Shown here: positions 15,270 to 24,622 of the stretch, one piece after another
Layout: each line of letters starts with the position of its first letter
Numbering within the stretch: the first letter of the stretch is position 1
Origin: CAYUVH01 sp964448135
GTDB lineage: Bacteria > Verrucomicrobiota > Verrucomicrobiia > Limisphaerales > UBA8199
Direction of reading: 5' to 3'
Assembly: GCA_964448135.1 (NCBI GenBank)
Contig: CAYUVH010000043.1
Coordinates: forward strand, 1 to 39,507
DNA length: 39,507 nt
Program-made: the position numbers and the translations under genes
The notes under the pieces: model-generated
The model's input: the letters and a program-made list of their open reading frames with translations, nothing else
Database searches by the model: none
Told to the model about the DNA's origin: nothing

Positions 15270-18170
15270 TTATTTGTTCCGGTTCTGCGCGCGGCGCTTG
15301 GCTTCGAGCAACCGGCTCGTGACGCTGCCCGATTCGGCCGCGGGTGGCGTAGGCGGTTCCTCAGGCGGTGGCGGCGGTTTCGAGCCTGGTTCATCCGGCG
15401 GCGGAGTGTCGGAATCCGGCGGTGCTCCCGGCAGCGGTGCGGTCGGTTCGGTGACGGGCTTGAAAAGTTCCGGGCGCGGCAAAGTCGTGGGCGCGGTCTG
15501 CTTGGAGCGCACCTGGTCACGACGATTGAGCAGCGCGGTGAGGGATTCCTCGGCCTCCGCCGGGCGCTGTGCCTTTTCCCAGAAGAACAATCGGCGGCGA
15601 ATCACCAGCATCGCACGCTGCCACTCTTCGCGGCCGATCTGGATCCGGCGCACGCCGACATCGAGGACGAAAAGAAGAATCGCGAATTTCAGCAGTGACT
15701 CCCAGAGGTCCTTCGGCTGATAAGTCTTGCGGCGGTCGTGTCCGAAGGGATCGAGCGCCACGGCGTTGGGATCCTGCACTTTTCCACCGGTGCTCTCGGC
15801 GATGCGGCGCAACAGGTTCAAGTTCGGCTCGGTGACAGTAAACTCAGGCGAATAGTTAATGCTCGCGCCGATGGTCTGTGAGCCGGCGACCTTGCCGTCC
15901 TGAATATCCATCAGGTTCAACAGGTAGGAACCGAAATCCTTCGTCGGAAAAACTGCCTGGTAATGGCCGGGGCCGGTTTGCTGCAGGCGCACGGTTACGT
16001 GCTCGCCTTTCGGGCTCACAACCGCCGCCTGGAGATTCAGAAAATTCTTATAGCCACCCTGCGCGTCTGCGGCGTCCACCTCGATCACGCCCTGCCCCTT
16101 GTCCACGGTGACTTCCGTCGTAAAATCGGTGTTCTCCAGCCGGCGCATGCTCCACTGCCCGATCTGCGACCAGAACTGCCGGTACTTGTCCCAGTTCAAC
16201 CACGTTTTCGCCCAGCGCGACTTCGCATCGGAAGTGAAAGCCACCGCGCGGCCCAGGCCGTATTGCCAATGCGCCAGCAGCGGATCGCCTTTGTCCGTCC
16301 ACAACGGCGTTTCCGCGCGCGGCTTCGGCGTCGTGGCCACGTAGCCGAGCATTTGCGGATATTCCCCCGCGCTGATGCCGCGAACGACTTCGCTCGACGA
16401 ACGCAACTGCGGCTTGAACGGCTCCTCGTAAATCGCCGATTTCAAGATCACCGCCGTTTCCTTGATGAAAATCTGCGGCAATTCATCCGGCGACGTCACG
16501 TTGTAGAACCGCCCCTTCCCGTGATCGGCGATCCAGATCATCCGGTCGGGCCCCACGTGGCCGCTGATCAAAATGGTGCTGACAGTGATGCGGTCATCCA
16601 CGATGGACTGCATCAACTGCGCCGTCGGCGGTTCGGGATCGCCGTCGCTGAACACAATGATGTGCTTGAGGTTGGCCTTGGATGCCTTGAGCGCCTGCTG
16701 GGAAATCTGGAGAATATTTTGAAAACTGCCCAGGTCGCCCTGGTGCATGCCCGCGATGGCCGCCGCCATCGCGCCCTTGTTGCCCACTTCCGCCAGCGGG
16801 AAAAGCCATTTCTCCGAGCCATCCCAGAGCGTCACGCCCATTTCATCCTGTGGCCCGAGCGCATTGAGCACGCCCTGCGCGCACAGGCGGGCCACTTCGT
16901 TGCCGTTGTTGAATTCCATGCCGTGCATGACCAGCACCACCGCGCCCTTGGGCAGGACCTTCTTGCTGTCGAGCTCCATGCTCAACGGCAGCGTGGACTC
17001 CAGCGGCGTGTTGCGATAGCCACCCGCTGCATAAGCCTGATCGCCCCCCACGCACACGAGGCCCACGCCAAAATCCCGCACCGCGCTTTCCAAAAGTTTC
17101 TGCCGGTCCGTGCCCAGGTCACCGGCGGCAACGTTGCAGATGAAGATGGAATCGTAGCTCTGCAATTCCGCGAGCGACGACGGAAATTCCTTCACGCCGC
17201 CGAGCACGACCTCCACCCGCGAGGATCTCAACGCGTCCGCCAGCTGCCGGTCCTGTTCCGGCTCGGACGAAATCACCAGGATGCGCGGCTCGCCGCGCAC
17301 AGTCGCGAAGCTGCTCGCGCGGTTGTTCTGCGGCAACGGATCGCCCGGAGCATCCACGCGGACGTCGTAGTTGTAAAATCCCTGGTCATTCAGCGTCTGC
17401 GGGAACGTATACAAATTCTTCCCCGCGGACGCCGTGATCGGCTGCTCACCGAGGAGGGTATTGTTACGATACAGGCGCACCGTCGCGTTCTGCGGTTGGT
17501 CGGATTGGACAAAGATTTTAACCTCGAACGGCTGCCCTTTCTTGAGCTTCGGCGGAATCTGGACCTGCTGCACCGAGATGTCGTTCGCGCGCGTAACGCC
17601 CAGCGGAATGATGTCCATGCTGACCCCCTGCTCCTTCGCGGAAAGTGCCGCGCTCATGGCGTCGCCTATGTTCTCGTTGCCGTCGGTCATCAGCACGAGC
17701 CGCTTCTGACCGGTCTCCGGGAAGGCCGCCATGCCCAGGCGGATCGCCGCCGCCAGGTCCGTGCGCTCCATTCCCACCACCGCCTGGATCTTTTGCAGAT
17801 CGAGGGCGACGTTGGGCGCCGACTCGATGCTCGCCTCGCTGCCGAAGACAATGACGCCCGATTTGTCCGAATGCTTTTTCTGTTTGGCGGCCTTGTTGAC
17901 GTAATCGCGCGCCACTTCCTGCTGCGGCGAGGGGATGCTCTGCGAGCGATCGATCACGAAGAAGACATTCATGCCGTCAATCGGCAGCAGCCATTGCAGC
18001 CCCGCAATGGCGAAGATGATGGCGAGCACCACGATCACGCGGATGGTGAGCGCCACCCGCCGCCGCCACGCTGCCATCTGGACGTCGCTCTTGAGCGAAA
18101 ACCAGATCACCCACCCCAGCGCAGGAATCAACGCGAGCAAATACCAGGGATGGGTGAATTGGATGTTCAT
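15270..18170 (-). CDS. large VWA/GATase-like membrane protein
   Basis: A 966-residue inner-membrane protein. Two N-terminal helices (about 8-25 and 41-62) are followed by a von Willebrand factor A domain whose MIDAS is intact: Asp74-Arg-Ser-Gln-Ser78 (DxSxS), TDLAAAIRLG and LMTDGNEN. A class I glutamine-amidotransferase-like region follows (about 285-395: ILVISSEPE, SYDSIFICNVAAGDLG, VGLVCVGGDQAYAAGGY) and a second VWA-like module (VLVMHGMEF, HIIVFSDGD) at about 410-560. A last helix at about 818-840 is followed by a Pro-rich tail (897-947). This architecture is typical of proteins encoded with MoxR/DUF58 in Planctomycetes and Verrucomicrobiota. Its ATG overlaps the preceding TGA by 4 bases (ATGA), so translation is probably coupled. 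The role in the complex is unknown. Confidence 0.88.
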   Translation of the reverse strand: MNIQFTHPWYLLALIPALGWVIWFSLKSDVQMAAWRRRVALTIRVIVVLAIIFAIAGLQWLLPIDGMNVFFVIDRSQSIPSPQQEVARDYVNKAAKQKKHSDKSGVIVFGSEASIESAPNVALDLQKIQAVVGMERTDLAAAIRLGMAAFPETGQKRLVLMTDGNENIGDAMSAALSAKEQGVSMDIIPLGVTRANDISVQQVQIPPKLKKGQPFEVKIFVQSDQPQNATVRLYRNNTLLGEQPITASAGKNLYTFPQTLNDQGFYNYDVRVDAPGDPLPQNNRASSFATVRGEPRILVISSEPEQDRQLADALRSSRVEVVLGGVKEFPSSLAELQSYDSIFICNVAAGDLGTDRQKLLESAVRDFGVGLVCVGGDQAYAAGGYRNTPLESTLPLSMELDSKKVLPKGAVVLVMHGMEFNNGNEVARLCAQGVLNALGPQDEMGVTLWDGSEKWLFPLAEVGNKGAMAAAIAGMHQGDLGSFQNILQISQQALKASKANLKHIIVFSDGDPEPPTAQLMQSIVDDRITVSTILISGHVGPDRMIWIADHGKGRFYNVTSPDELPQIFIKETAVILKSAIYEEPFKPQLRSSSEVVRGISAGEYPQMLGYVATTPKPRAETPLWTDKGDPLLAHWQYGLGRAVAFTSDAKSRWAKTWLNWDKYRQFWSQIGQWSMRRLENTDFTTEVTVDKGQGVIEVDAADAQGGYKNFLNLQAAVVSPKGEHVTVRLQQTGPGHYQAVFPTKDFGSYLLNLMDIQDGKVAGSQTIGASINYSPEFTVTEPNLNLLRRIAESTGGKVQDPNAVALDPFGHDRRKTYQPKDLWESLLKFAILLFVLDVGVRRIQIGREEWQRAMLVIRRRLFFWEKAQRPAEAEESLTALLNRRDQVRSKQTAPTTLPRPELFKPVTEPTAPLPGAPPDSDTPPPDEPGSKPPPPPEEPPTPPAAESGSVTSRLLEAKRRAQNRNK

Positions 18171-20842
18171 AGCTGCCCGCCTCCCCCTTTGTAGGAGACG
18201 AGGTAACGAGTCTCATTCTTGCCGCTTACCGATCGCGGACTACTGCCCAATGGATGGGAATACTTACTCAAGTCGTCCCACCGCTCTCCCTCTCCTTTTG
18301 GGAGAGGGCCGGGGTGAGGGGGATTTGCCTCCCACTGAACAGTTCGGACCGCGGGTGAGCGCGCCCCCTGATCAATCTCTGCCACATTTTCCGACCGCAA
18401 CAACTTCTGAACCCGGTTGTTCAACGCATCCGCCACGATCAGATTACCCTTCGAATCCAGCGTGATCCCCCACGGATTGCTAAACTGCCCCGGCTTCGGG
18501 CCCGGTCCACCGATGATTTCGATCGGTTGATCGTTCGCGTCGAACACCTGGATGCGGCTGTTGCCGAACTCGCACACATATTGCCGCCCCGCCGCATCCA
18601 CGCAAATATCGTACGGGTAACTCAGCTCACCCTTGCCCGAACCCGGCTTGCCGTATGCGCGCAAAAACTTTCCCGCCGCATCAAACACTTGGATGCGATG
18701 ATTGCACGAATCAGCCACATATATCCGATCCTGCGCATCCACGCACAGGCCCTCGGGTCGATTAAATTCACCGTCGGCGTTGCCGGGCCGGCCGATGGAA
18801 CCGATCAATTCGAAGGTTGCCTTGGTGCCCGGGCCGCGATTCACGACAAATCTTTGCACGCGTTCGTTCTCGGCGTATTCACTCACCAGGAATTCACCCT
18901 TCGAATTGATCGCCACACCGCGCGGCAGCATGAACTGCCCGGCATTGGTCCCCCGCTGGCCCCATTGGGTGAGCAGCTTGCCGTCCGTGGAAAAATGATT
19001 CACCCGCTGATAATGCGGCTCCACCACAATGATGTTCCCCTGCCGATCCCGGGACATTCCCTTCGGCTTGCCAAGCTCGGTCTGCGGCATCTGCCAGGAA
19101 AGCAGGAATTCGCCGCCGGGTGAGAACTTCTGCACCCGCCCCGTCATGTCCACGGCATAAATATTATCCTGCGTGTCCACTGTAACGGAGCGCGGCTTGT
19201 TGAATTCCCCCACCCCCGCGCCACGATGACCAATCACTTCCGCGCGGCTGAAAAGACGGCTGTCCAACGAAGCTTGGTTTCGATTTCCCGACGGCGAGCA
19301 ACCGGACAACACAAACAGCGCGAGCCCGAGCGGCAACGCATAACGAACTCGTCCCGCAAGCCTGGCTGTGACGGCGCGACTGAGGCCCCACACGATCAAC
19401 GGCGCCACCGCGAGCAATAACAGCAGCAAACACAACGCGTTGACCTGCGCATTGTGTCCGTAATGCAGCAGATTAAACGCCCGCAACGCCAGTGTCTCCC
19501 CACCCGGCGGCACCACCAGGATGATGGTCTCGACGTCCCACAAGCACAGAAGGAAAACAATGTACCAAACCGCGGCCGCCTGCGGCGCGATCTGCGGCCA
19601 TTGCACGCGACGCAACATCTGCCACCGCGAAGCACCTTCGATCCGCGCGGCATCCGTGAGATTTCGGTCCGTCCCGGCGAACGCCGCCGAAATCCCCGTC
19701 CACCCAATCGCCAGATAACGAATCACAAACGCCAGCACCACAATCCCGGCGCTTTGATACAGCGGCGCAGACCAATCATGATTGAAGGCGGCAATGAGCC
19801 CAATACCAAGGATGACTCCCGGAACCAGGAACGCCAACCAAAGAACGTAGCAGCCGAGGTAACGAGGCTCCAATAATCGGAAGCCCAGCGGCATCCGAAA
19901 AGATGGAGCCGCGTTATCCCACCCCTGCGGGACCGCTTTTCTTCCGAAACGCCAACCTCGCGTACGACTCGCAAAGACCAGCCCCATCACCAAAATCACC
20001 GTCGCCGCCGCCCCCGCATACCACGCCGAATTCTCCACCGCGCCATGCCCCGCCGCCAGCGCCCCGCCCAACTCCGTCCACGTCCGCGTCGCAAAAATCA
20101 ATTGCCCCAGCGGCACCGCCACCGACGCCGCGCAAATCCCCATCATCGCCACGGCACACATCCAGAACCACCCCATTCCCAGTTGCCGGCGAAACAGCCG
20201 CGGCACCACCGTCGCCTGCAAACGCGGCCAGGAAAACTCCCGCCGCGCCGTCCACGCCAGCAACAACAGCGGAGCCAGCACCAGCGGCCAGCTCATCATC
20301 AACGCGCCCGGAGTGTCGAAGGTCGTGTTGAATTTCACCCACACTTCCGCCGGAAACACTTTCACCTGCAGGATCGCCGGCACGGCAAAATTGTTCAGCG
20401 CGAGTACAAACGTCAGCACCGCCGCCAGTCCGGCCGCCTGGCGCGCCAGCGGCAGCAGCAACCGCCGCAAAAGCTGCCAACCCCTGAGCGCCGGATCATT
20501 TTCCAGCAGCGCCGGCTCCAGCCGTTGCCACGCGCTCAACACCGCCAGCAAGGTCACCGGCCAGAACAAGAGCGCCAGGATCCAGACCGCCCCGCCCAGC
20601 GACATGATATTAACCGGGATCCAATTCCGCCACGCCCCCGTCGGCCCGAGCAAATCGAGCCAGCAGTTCGCCGCGAGAAACGGCGGTTGCGCCAACCCAA
20701 TCACCGCCACCGCCAGAAAGATTCCGCGCGCGAGCCGCCCCATCCCCGCCAGTGCCAGCGAGGCCACAAAACCAAAACCCAGCGCAAGCAGCGTCGCCAA
20801 ACCGCTCACGAGCAAACTGTTTTTGAGGAGCAGCCAGTTCAC
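18167..20842 (-). CDS. ABC transporter permease fused to an NHL beta-propeller
   Basis: An 891-residue fusion. Residues 1 to about 510 are an iron-type (FbpB/SfuB-like) ABC permease with two halves and about twelve helices; the second half carries the EAA-loop motif (DAARIEGASRWQMLRRVQWPQIAP), and the first a degenerate one. At residues 496-515 comes a lipoprotein-like signal (LALFVLSGC, Cys515), then six or so NHL repeats (about 530-817), each with the KPRSV-T-VD-QDNIYAVD pattern, a propeller usually exported. The last 75 residues are unrelated and include translation of a repeat element (residues 841-854, HPGPLPKGEGE). Starts with GTG, overlapping the solute-binding gene's TGA (GTGA). A real fusion seems likelier than a sequencing error because a single frame spans both halves without a break. 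Cys515 could be a cleavage site separating the two parts. Confidence 0.85.
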   Translation of the reverse strand: MNWLLLKNSLLVSGLATLLALGFGFVASLALAGMGRLARGIFLAVAVIGLAQPPFLAANCWLDLLGPTGAWRNWIPVNIMSLGGAVWILALLFWPVTLLAVLSAWQRLEPALLENDPALRGWQLLRRLLLPLARQAAGLAAVLTFVLALNNFAVPAILQVKVFPAEVWVKFNTTFDTPGALMMSWPLVLAPLLLLAWTARREFSWPRLQATVVPRLFRRQLGMGWFWMCAVAMMGICAASVAVPLGQLIFATRTWTELGGALAAGHGAVENSAWYAGAAATVILVMGLVFASRTRGWRFGRKAVPQGWDNAAPSFRMPLGFRLLEPRYLGCYVLWLAFLVPGVILGIGLIAAFNHDWSAPLYQSAGIVVLAFVIRYLAIGWTGISAAFAGTDRNLTDAARIEGASRWQMLRRVQWPQIAPQAAAVWYIVFLLCLWDVETIILVVPPGGETLALRAFNLLHYGHNAQVNALCLLLLLLAVAPLIVWGLSRAVTARLAGRVRYALPLGLALFVLSGCSPSGNRNQASLDSRLFSRAEVIGHRGAGVGEFNKPRSVTVDTQDNIYAVDMTGRVQKFSPGGEFLLSWQMPQTELGKPKGMSRDRQGNIIVVEPHYQRVNHFSTDGKLLTQWGQRGTNAGQFMLPRGVAINSKGEFLVSEYAENERVQRFVVNRGPGTKATFELIGSIGRPGNADGEFNRPEGLCVDAQDRIYVADSCNHRIQVFDAAGKFLRAYGKPGSGKGELSYPYDICVDAAGRQYVCEFGNSRIQVFDANDQPIEIIGGPGPKPGQFSNPWGITLDSKGNLIVADALNNRVQKLLRSENVAEIDQGARSPAVRTVQWEANPPHPGPLPKGEGERWDDLSKYSHPLGSSPRSVSGKNETRYLVSYKGGGGQL
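18283..18322 (+). repeat. palindromic dispersed repeat, copy C, inside a coding region
   Basis: CCCTCTCC, loop TTTT, GGGAGAGGG, followed by a GGGGTGAGGG tail, the same family as 2311-2354 and 3518-3562. It lies wholly inside the 3' end of the permease-NHL gene and is read in frame as HPGPLPKGEGE, a peptide known from such repeats in many bacteria. Confidence 0.8.
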
Positions 20843-21858
20843 CTTAGAAACACCTGCTTCAAAGTTTCAGTCGTGGGTTCCAGATCGCGCAGCAAGGCGG
20901 GCCAATCACCCTGCAGTGTCCGCGTGGTCAAATTTGTGGACGAAACGCCTTCCAGCGCGTTCGCGACGATAAGGCGTTCCACGACGGCGCGCTGCTGCAG
21001 GTAGTCGTAAAGCTTTTGCGCCGGCTCCGGATGCGGTGCGTTGCGCGTGATCGCGACGGTGTTCGGAATCAGCAGCGTCTCCTCGTTCATGGGAAGTTCC
21101 ATGACCGGCAGTCCTTCACGCTGGCCGGCGGCGACGTCGTCCGAATCAGTCAGGCCGATCTGCGCATCTCCACGACCGACGGTTTTAACCACCACCGAAT
21201 TGCCGTCCACCAGAAACGGCTTGTTCGCCGCCAGCGCCCGGCACCACGTTTCCCAGCCCGCCGCACCCCAGTGCTGGCGCAGCGCGTGAAAATAAGTCGA
21301 AGTCGTTCCGAATAGCGGATAGGCCAGCGCCACTTTTCCGCGCCAGGCCGCATTTGTAAGTTCAAAAATGGAATGCGGCACGCCGGAGGCGGTGAGTAGA
21401 TTGGTATTAATCACCAACCGCCGGCTGCGGTAGCCGAAGCTGCTCAGGCCATTCGTCGCGCGAAACGCATCCTGCGCCGCCAATTGCCGCGCGCGCATTT
21501 CCTCGTTCCCCCAATACACATCGCACTGCGGCCGATTCCGCTCCGCCAGCAAACGATTGGCCAGCCCAACCGTTTTCACCGCTTCATTGTCATAAACCGC
21601 GCGCACCTTGATGCCCGTTTGCCGCTCGAAATCCTGGAAGATCGGCTCGGCGTATTCCTGGTCCTGGGCGCAGTAGGCGACGACTTCATTTCTTGTGGGA
21701 GCCTTTCGACAGCTAAAAAGCGGAAAAATAGCAGACGTCAGCAGGGCTATCAAAACCACCGGCAAACCCCAAATCCACGGCCACGAGTGCGCCTCGCGCT
21801 GTCCGAATTCATCCTTCGGCCAGTTCGAGTCTTTTGATTTGGCGTTCGCCTCGCTCAA
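20839..21858 (-). CDS. iron-type ABC transporter solute-binding lipoprotein
   Basis: A 339-residue extracellular solute-binding protein, family 1 of the ferric-iron type (FbpA/FutA-like): VAYCAQDQEYAEPIFQDFE, TGIKVRAVYDNEAVKTVGLANRLLAE and the CDVYWGNE segment are family signatures. A hydrophobic helix (about 29-47) ends in a lipobox, LFSC, with Cys50, so it is predicted to be a membrane-anchored lipoprotein on the outer face of the inner membrane or in the periplasm. The frame extends to an ATG at 21930, but the TTG at 21858 is chosen: it forms a TTGA overlap with the preceding stop and has GGAGG five bases upstream. The N-terminal region before the helix is unusually long and charged. The ligand (ferric ion, or another anion/cation) is not proven. 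Its partner permease follows with a 4-base overlap. Confidence 0.87.
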   Translation of the reverse strand: MSEANAKSKDSNWPKDEFGQREAHSWPWIWGLPVVLIALLTSAIFPLFSCRKAPTRNEVVAYCAQDQEYAEPIFQDFERQTGIKVRAVYDNEAVKTVGLANRLLAERNRPQCDVYWGNEEMRARQLAAQDAFRATNGLSSFGYRSRRLVINTNLLTASGVPHSIFELTNAAWRGKVALAYPLFGTTSTYFHALRQHWGAAGWETWCRALAANKPFLVDGNSVVVKTVGRGDAQIGLTDSDDVAAGQREGLPVMELPMNEETLLIPNTVAITRNAPHPEPAQKLYDYLQQRAVVERLIVANALEGVSSTNLTTRTLQGDWPALLRDLEPTTETLKQVFLR

Positions 21859-23702
21859 ACCGTCCTCCGATGGAAATACCACCACTCGCCCAGCAGCACG
21901 AGCAACCCGAGCACTGCGAGCGTGCGCCACAATTCCATGTTCGCGCGCTTCATCGTGGTGGCGGTGATTTTCGTATACTTGCCGAGCTGCAGTTCATCGC
22001 GCGGCGTGATGTTGCTCTCGGCGGCGTCCATCAGATTCACGCAAAACGCCACGTCGTTCGTGCCCACATGCATCCGGTAAATCCCCTGTTTGCCGGTGTC
22101 GCCAAACACAATCTCATTCGCGGCGGCCTCGAGCGGCAGGCTTTTGGTCGCCCCGCCGGGATACGTGATCTCCGCCGATTTCTCCGGATGCAACAGCGCC
22201 AGCCGGAACGCGTCCCCCGGCCTGAGCTGCCGCTGCGCGCTTTGCGTGTTCGCCGGGTTCAGCCAGTCCACGGCGTTGGCGATAAACATCGGAAACGAAA
22301 CGCGATATGGCCAGAGACTTTGCAACGTGTCGAAACCGACCCACAGAATCCGCTGCCGCCCCAGGTCGCCGCCGGCAATCAACGCGGCCTGCGTGGAGTC
22401 CGCGAGCGACAACGCCCACGGCGGCGTGCGCACGGCGAGGCTCTCGGCAATCGGCACGTTGTCCAGATTCACGTAGCGCAGCACCGGGTGCGTCGCGCGC
22501 CAATCCACGATGGCCGGCGAGTCCACCTTGATGACATGATCAAACCAGTTGGTGTTGAACACGTGGATCGCCAGCACATTGCCTTGGGGCCAGACCGCGG
22601 GCGCGACGTCATCCAGCACCACAATGTCATAGCTCGTGGCGGGATCATTCAAAGAGGTGGCGGTGGCCAGGTCCACATTCGGTGAGGCGCGCAGGGCCTT
22701 TTCGAGAAAGCGATTGCCGCGCGAAACCAGCAGCACCTTGATCGGCTTGGGCAGCAGGCTCGGCACCGACGCCTGGTCATCGGCGGCGAGATCGTCCTTG
22801 CCGATGAGCTTGCAGGTGAAAACTCCGTCGCGTGACTGATCGGTCACGAACACCTCCGGCGCCGTCTCGCCCGGCGGAATGGAAATCGTCCGCGTGTCCA
22901 CCGTCCGCCCATCCAGTAGCAACTCGATCGCGGTGTCCACTTTGTTCGACGTATAATTCCCGACGCTGGCATACACGGCGCGCTGCTTCTGGTTCTCGGG
23001 ATTCGCCCGCACGTCGAGGGCGACGATGCCCAGGTTGTTCGAGCTTTTCCCCACGCGATGGTAAACCAGCGGCAGGGCTTTGTTCTCGAACTCATTCAGG
23101 TCCGGCACCGCGCCGTCGCTGAACAGATGAATCTCCGCGTCATCCTGGTCGCGCACCAGCGACTCCGCCATGCGCAACGCGGGCACGAGCCGCGTGGAAC
23201 CATCCGAGCAAACACACGATTGCAGCGCGCGCCGCAATGACGCCTTTTCGCCCGTGGCGGATTGCCGGACCTCCGTGATCGCGCCGGCCTGCAGCACCAC
23301 CATCTGGTCGCTGCCCGCGAGCCCATCCACCCACTTCAACGCCTCCGCCCGCGCCTTTTCGAACCGCGAGGGGCTTTCATCGGTGGACTGCATCGAGGCC
23401 GACGCATCCAAAACCACCACCCGCAAGCGGGGCGCCGCCGCCTTGGACGCAAAGTAGGGGCGCGAAAGCGCCAGAATCGCCAGGATCAGCAGGATGAGTT
23501 GCAGGATGAGCAGCCAGTTCCGGCGCAGCTTTTGGAACGGCGCGCTGGCCTGGGTCTCGGCGAGAAATTTCTGCCACAGCAGCGTGCTCGCCACCAACCG
23601 CACGACGCGCTTGCGCTTCAGCAGGTAGAAAATGATGACGACTGGAATCGTGGCGGCGAAAAAGAATGCCGCGGGCGCGAGAAAATGCGGCAGAAAATTC
23701 AT
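21855..23702 (-). CDS. BatA-like membrane protein with VWA domain
   Basis: A 615-residue inner-membrane protein from the ATG at 23702. The N-terminal BatA_N domain (FLPHFLAP, helix, LLKRKRVVRLVASTLLWQKFL) is followed by a second helix (about 64-82), and then a VWA domain with intact MIDAS, Asp99-Ala-Ser-Ala-Ser103, and a later HLFSDGAVP. Beta-rich and GATase-like segments follow (PIKVLLVSRGN, SYDIVVLDDV), with a C-terminal helix (VLGLLVLLGEWWYF). BatA-type proteins are membrane partners of MoxR ATPases, in several bacteria linked to oxidative stress tolerance or cofactor/metal insertion. The frame extends to 23798, but the inner ATG forms an ATGA overlap with the DUF58 gene's TGA and gives the usual family start. 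Confidence 0.9.
   Translation of the reverse strand: MNFLPHFLAPAAFFFAATIPVVIIFYLLKRKRVVRLVASTLLWQKFLAETQASAPFQKLRRNWLLILQLILLILAILALSRPYFASKAAAPRLRVVVLDASASMQSTDESPSRFEKARAEALKWVDGLAGSDQMVVLQAGAITEVRQSATGEKASLRRALQSCVCSDGSTRLVPALRMAESLVRDQDDAEIHLFSDGAVPDLNEFENKALPLVYHRVGKSSNNLGIVALDVRANPENQKQRAVYASVGNYTSNKVDTAIELLLDGRTVDTRTISIPPGETAPEVFVTDQSRDGVFTCKLIGKDDLAADDQASVPSLLPKPIKVLLVSRGNRFLEKALRASPNVDLATATSLNDPATSYDIVVLDDVAPAVWPQGNVLAIHVFNTNWFDHVIKVDSPAIVDWRATHPVLRYVNLDNVPIAESLAVRTPPWALSLADSTQAALIAGGDLGRQRILWVGFDTLQSLWPYRVSFPMFIANAVDWLNPANTQSAQRQLRPGDAFRLALLHPEKSAEITYPGGATKSLPLEAAANEIVFGDTGKQGIYRMHVGTNDVAFCVNLMDAAESNITPRDELQLGKYTKITATTMKRANMELWRTLAVLGLLVLLGEWWYFHRRTV
21864..21868 (-). promoter_or_regulatory. 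Shine-Dalgarno sequence for the TTG-started solute-binding gene
   Basis: GGAGG on the minus strand, inside the last codons of the BatA-like gene, five bases before the TTG at 21858. It decides the start of the solute-binding gene and supports reinitiation after the upstream TGA. Confidence 0.6.
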
Positions 23703-24622
23703 CGCCACACCTCGGCTTTGCGCAATTGCTTCAGGAGCAGGTCCTCCAGCGACGTGCTCGACGATGTGGTGAACAGGTTGATGCCCCGGCCCTGGCAAAA
23801 CTCACGCAGTCGCTGGAGAAAATTCTGCACCGTCTGCTGGTAATTCTTGAGCCGGTAACGCCCGAAGGTCACCTCCTGCATGGCTCCCGACTCGGAATCC
23901 ACCAGCCGCAAATCGCCATAAGTTCCTGGCGCCAGCTCCTCCGGCGCGAGAATCTGCACCACGTCCACCTGGAATCCGCGGCCGATCAGCGCATTGAGAC
24001 CGGCCTCATAACCGGCGGGATCGAGAAAATCGCTGAGCACCAGCGCCAATCCCGTTTGCCGCGCTTCCAATGCGCCGCGGCGCAGGGAGTCATTCAGGTT
24101 GGCCGAGCCGCCGGCGGTCAGCGCGGTGAGGTTCTGGAAAAATCGCAGCGCCGTCTTGCGTCCGCGCACGGAACGCAACGCCCCGCGCGCCGCTAGTTCC
24201 GCGTTTGCCACGGCGGGATCCGTCGATTGTACTCCCGGAAACGGCACCACGCTCACGCGATCAAATCCGCACAACGCCACATAACCCACCGCCGCCGCGA
24301 CCTGCCGCGCGAAATCAAACTTGCGCGGCTCGCCAAACGTCATGGATTCGCTCGTGTCGAGAAAGATGCGCACCGGCAACTCGCGCTCCTCCTCGTACAG
24401 CTTCAGGAAAAGTTTTTCCAACCGGCCGTAGAGGTTCCAATCCAGGTGCCGGAAATCATCGCCGTGCACGTAGCTGCGGTAGTCGGCAAATTCCACCGAC
24501 TGCCCGCGCGCGCGACTGCGGCGTTCGCCCCGCGCGGAGCTCTTGGCCCGCCGCGCCGCCAGCAATTGAAATTGCTCCAGACGCCGCAGCAGATCCGGGG
24601 TGATGAGGGCGGCGTTAGACAT
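23699..24622 (-). CDS. DUF58 domain protein
   Basis: A 307-residue soluble protein. The DUF58 motif is clear in residues 40-70: SVEFADYRSYVHGDDFRHLDWNLYGR. The later FLDTSESMTFG resembles a VWA metal-binding strand (D-T-S-x-S), and SDFLDPAGYE is a second VWA-like strand. DUF58 proteins are encoded next to MoxR ATPases in most phyla and are thought to link the ATPase to VWA membrane partners; the exact biochemistry is not known. The ATG at 24622 overlaps the MoxR stop by 8 bases, and the stop overlaps the next start by 4, so it is translationally tied on both sides. Confidence 0.92.
   Translation of the reverse strand: MSNAALITPDLLRRLEQFQLLAARRAKSSARGERRSRARGQSVEFADYRSYVHGDDFRHLDWNLYGRLEKLFLKLYEEERELPVRIFLDTSESMTFGEPRKFDFARQVAAAVGYVALCGFDRVSVVPFPGVQSTDPAVANAELAARGALRSVRGRKTALRFFQNLTALTAGGSANLNDSLRRGALEARQTGLALVLSDFLDPAGYEAGLNALIGRGFQVDVVQILAPEELAPGTYGDLRLVDSESGAMQEVTFGRYRLKNYQQTVQNFLQRLREFCQGRGINLFTTSSSTSLEDLLLKQLRKAEVWR

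Noticed and set aside
15963..18194. 743-residue plus-strand frame opposite the VWA/GATase gene
   Set aside because: Arg/His-rich translation typical of the antisense of a high-GC gene, with no domain; the minus-strand VWA protein has clear motifs.
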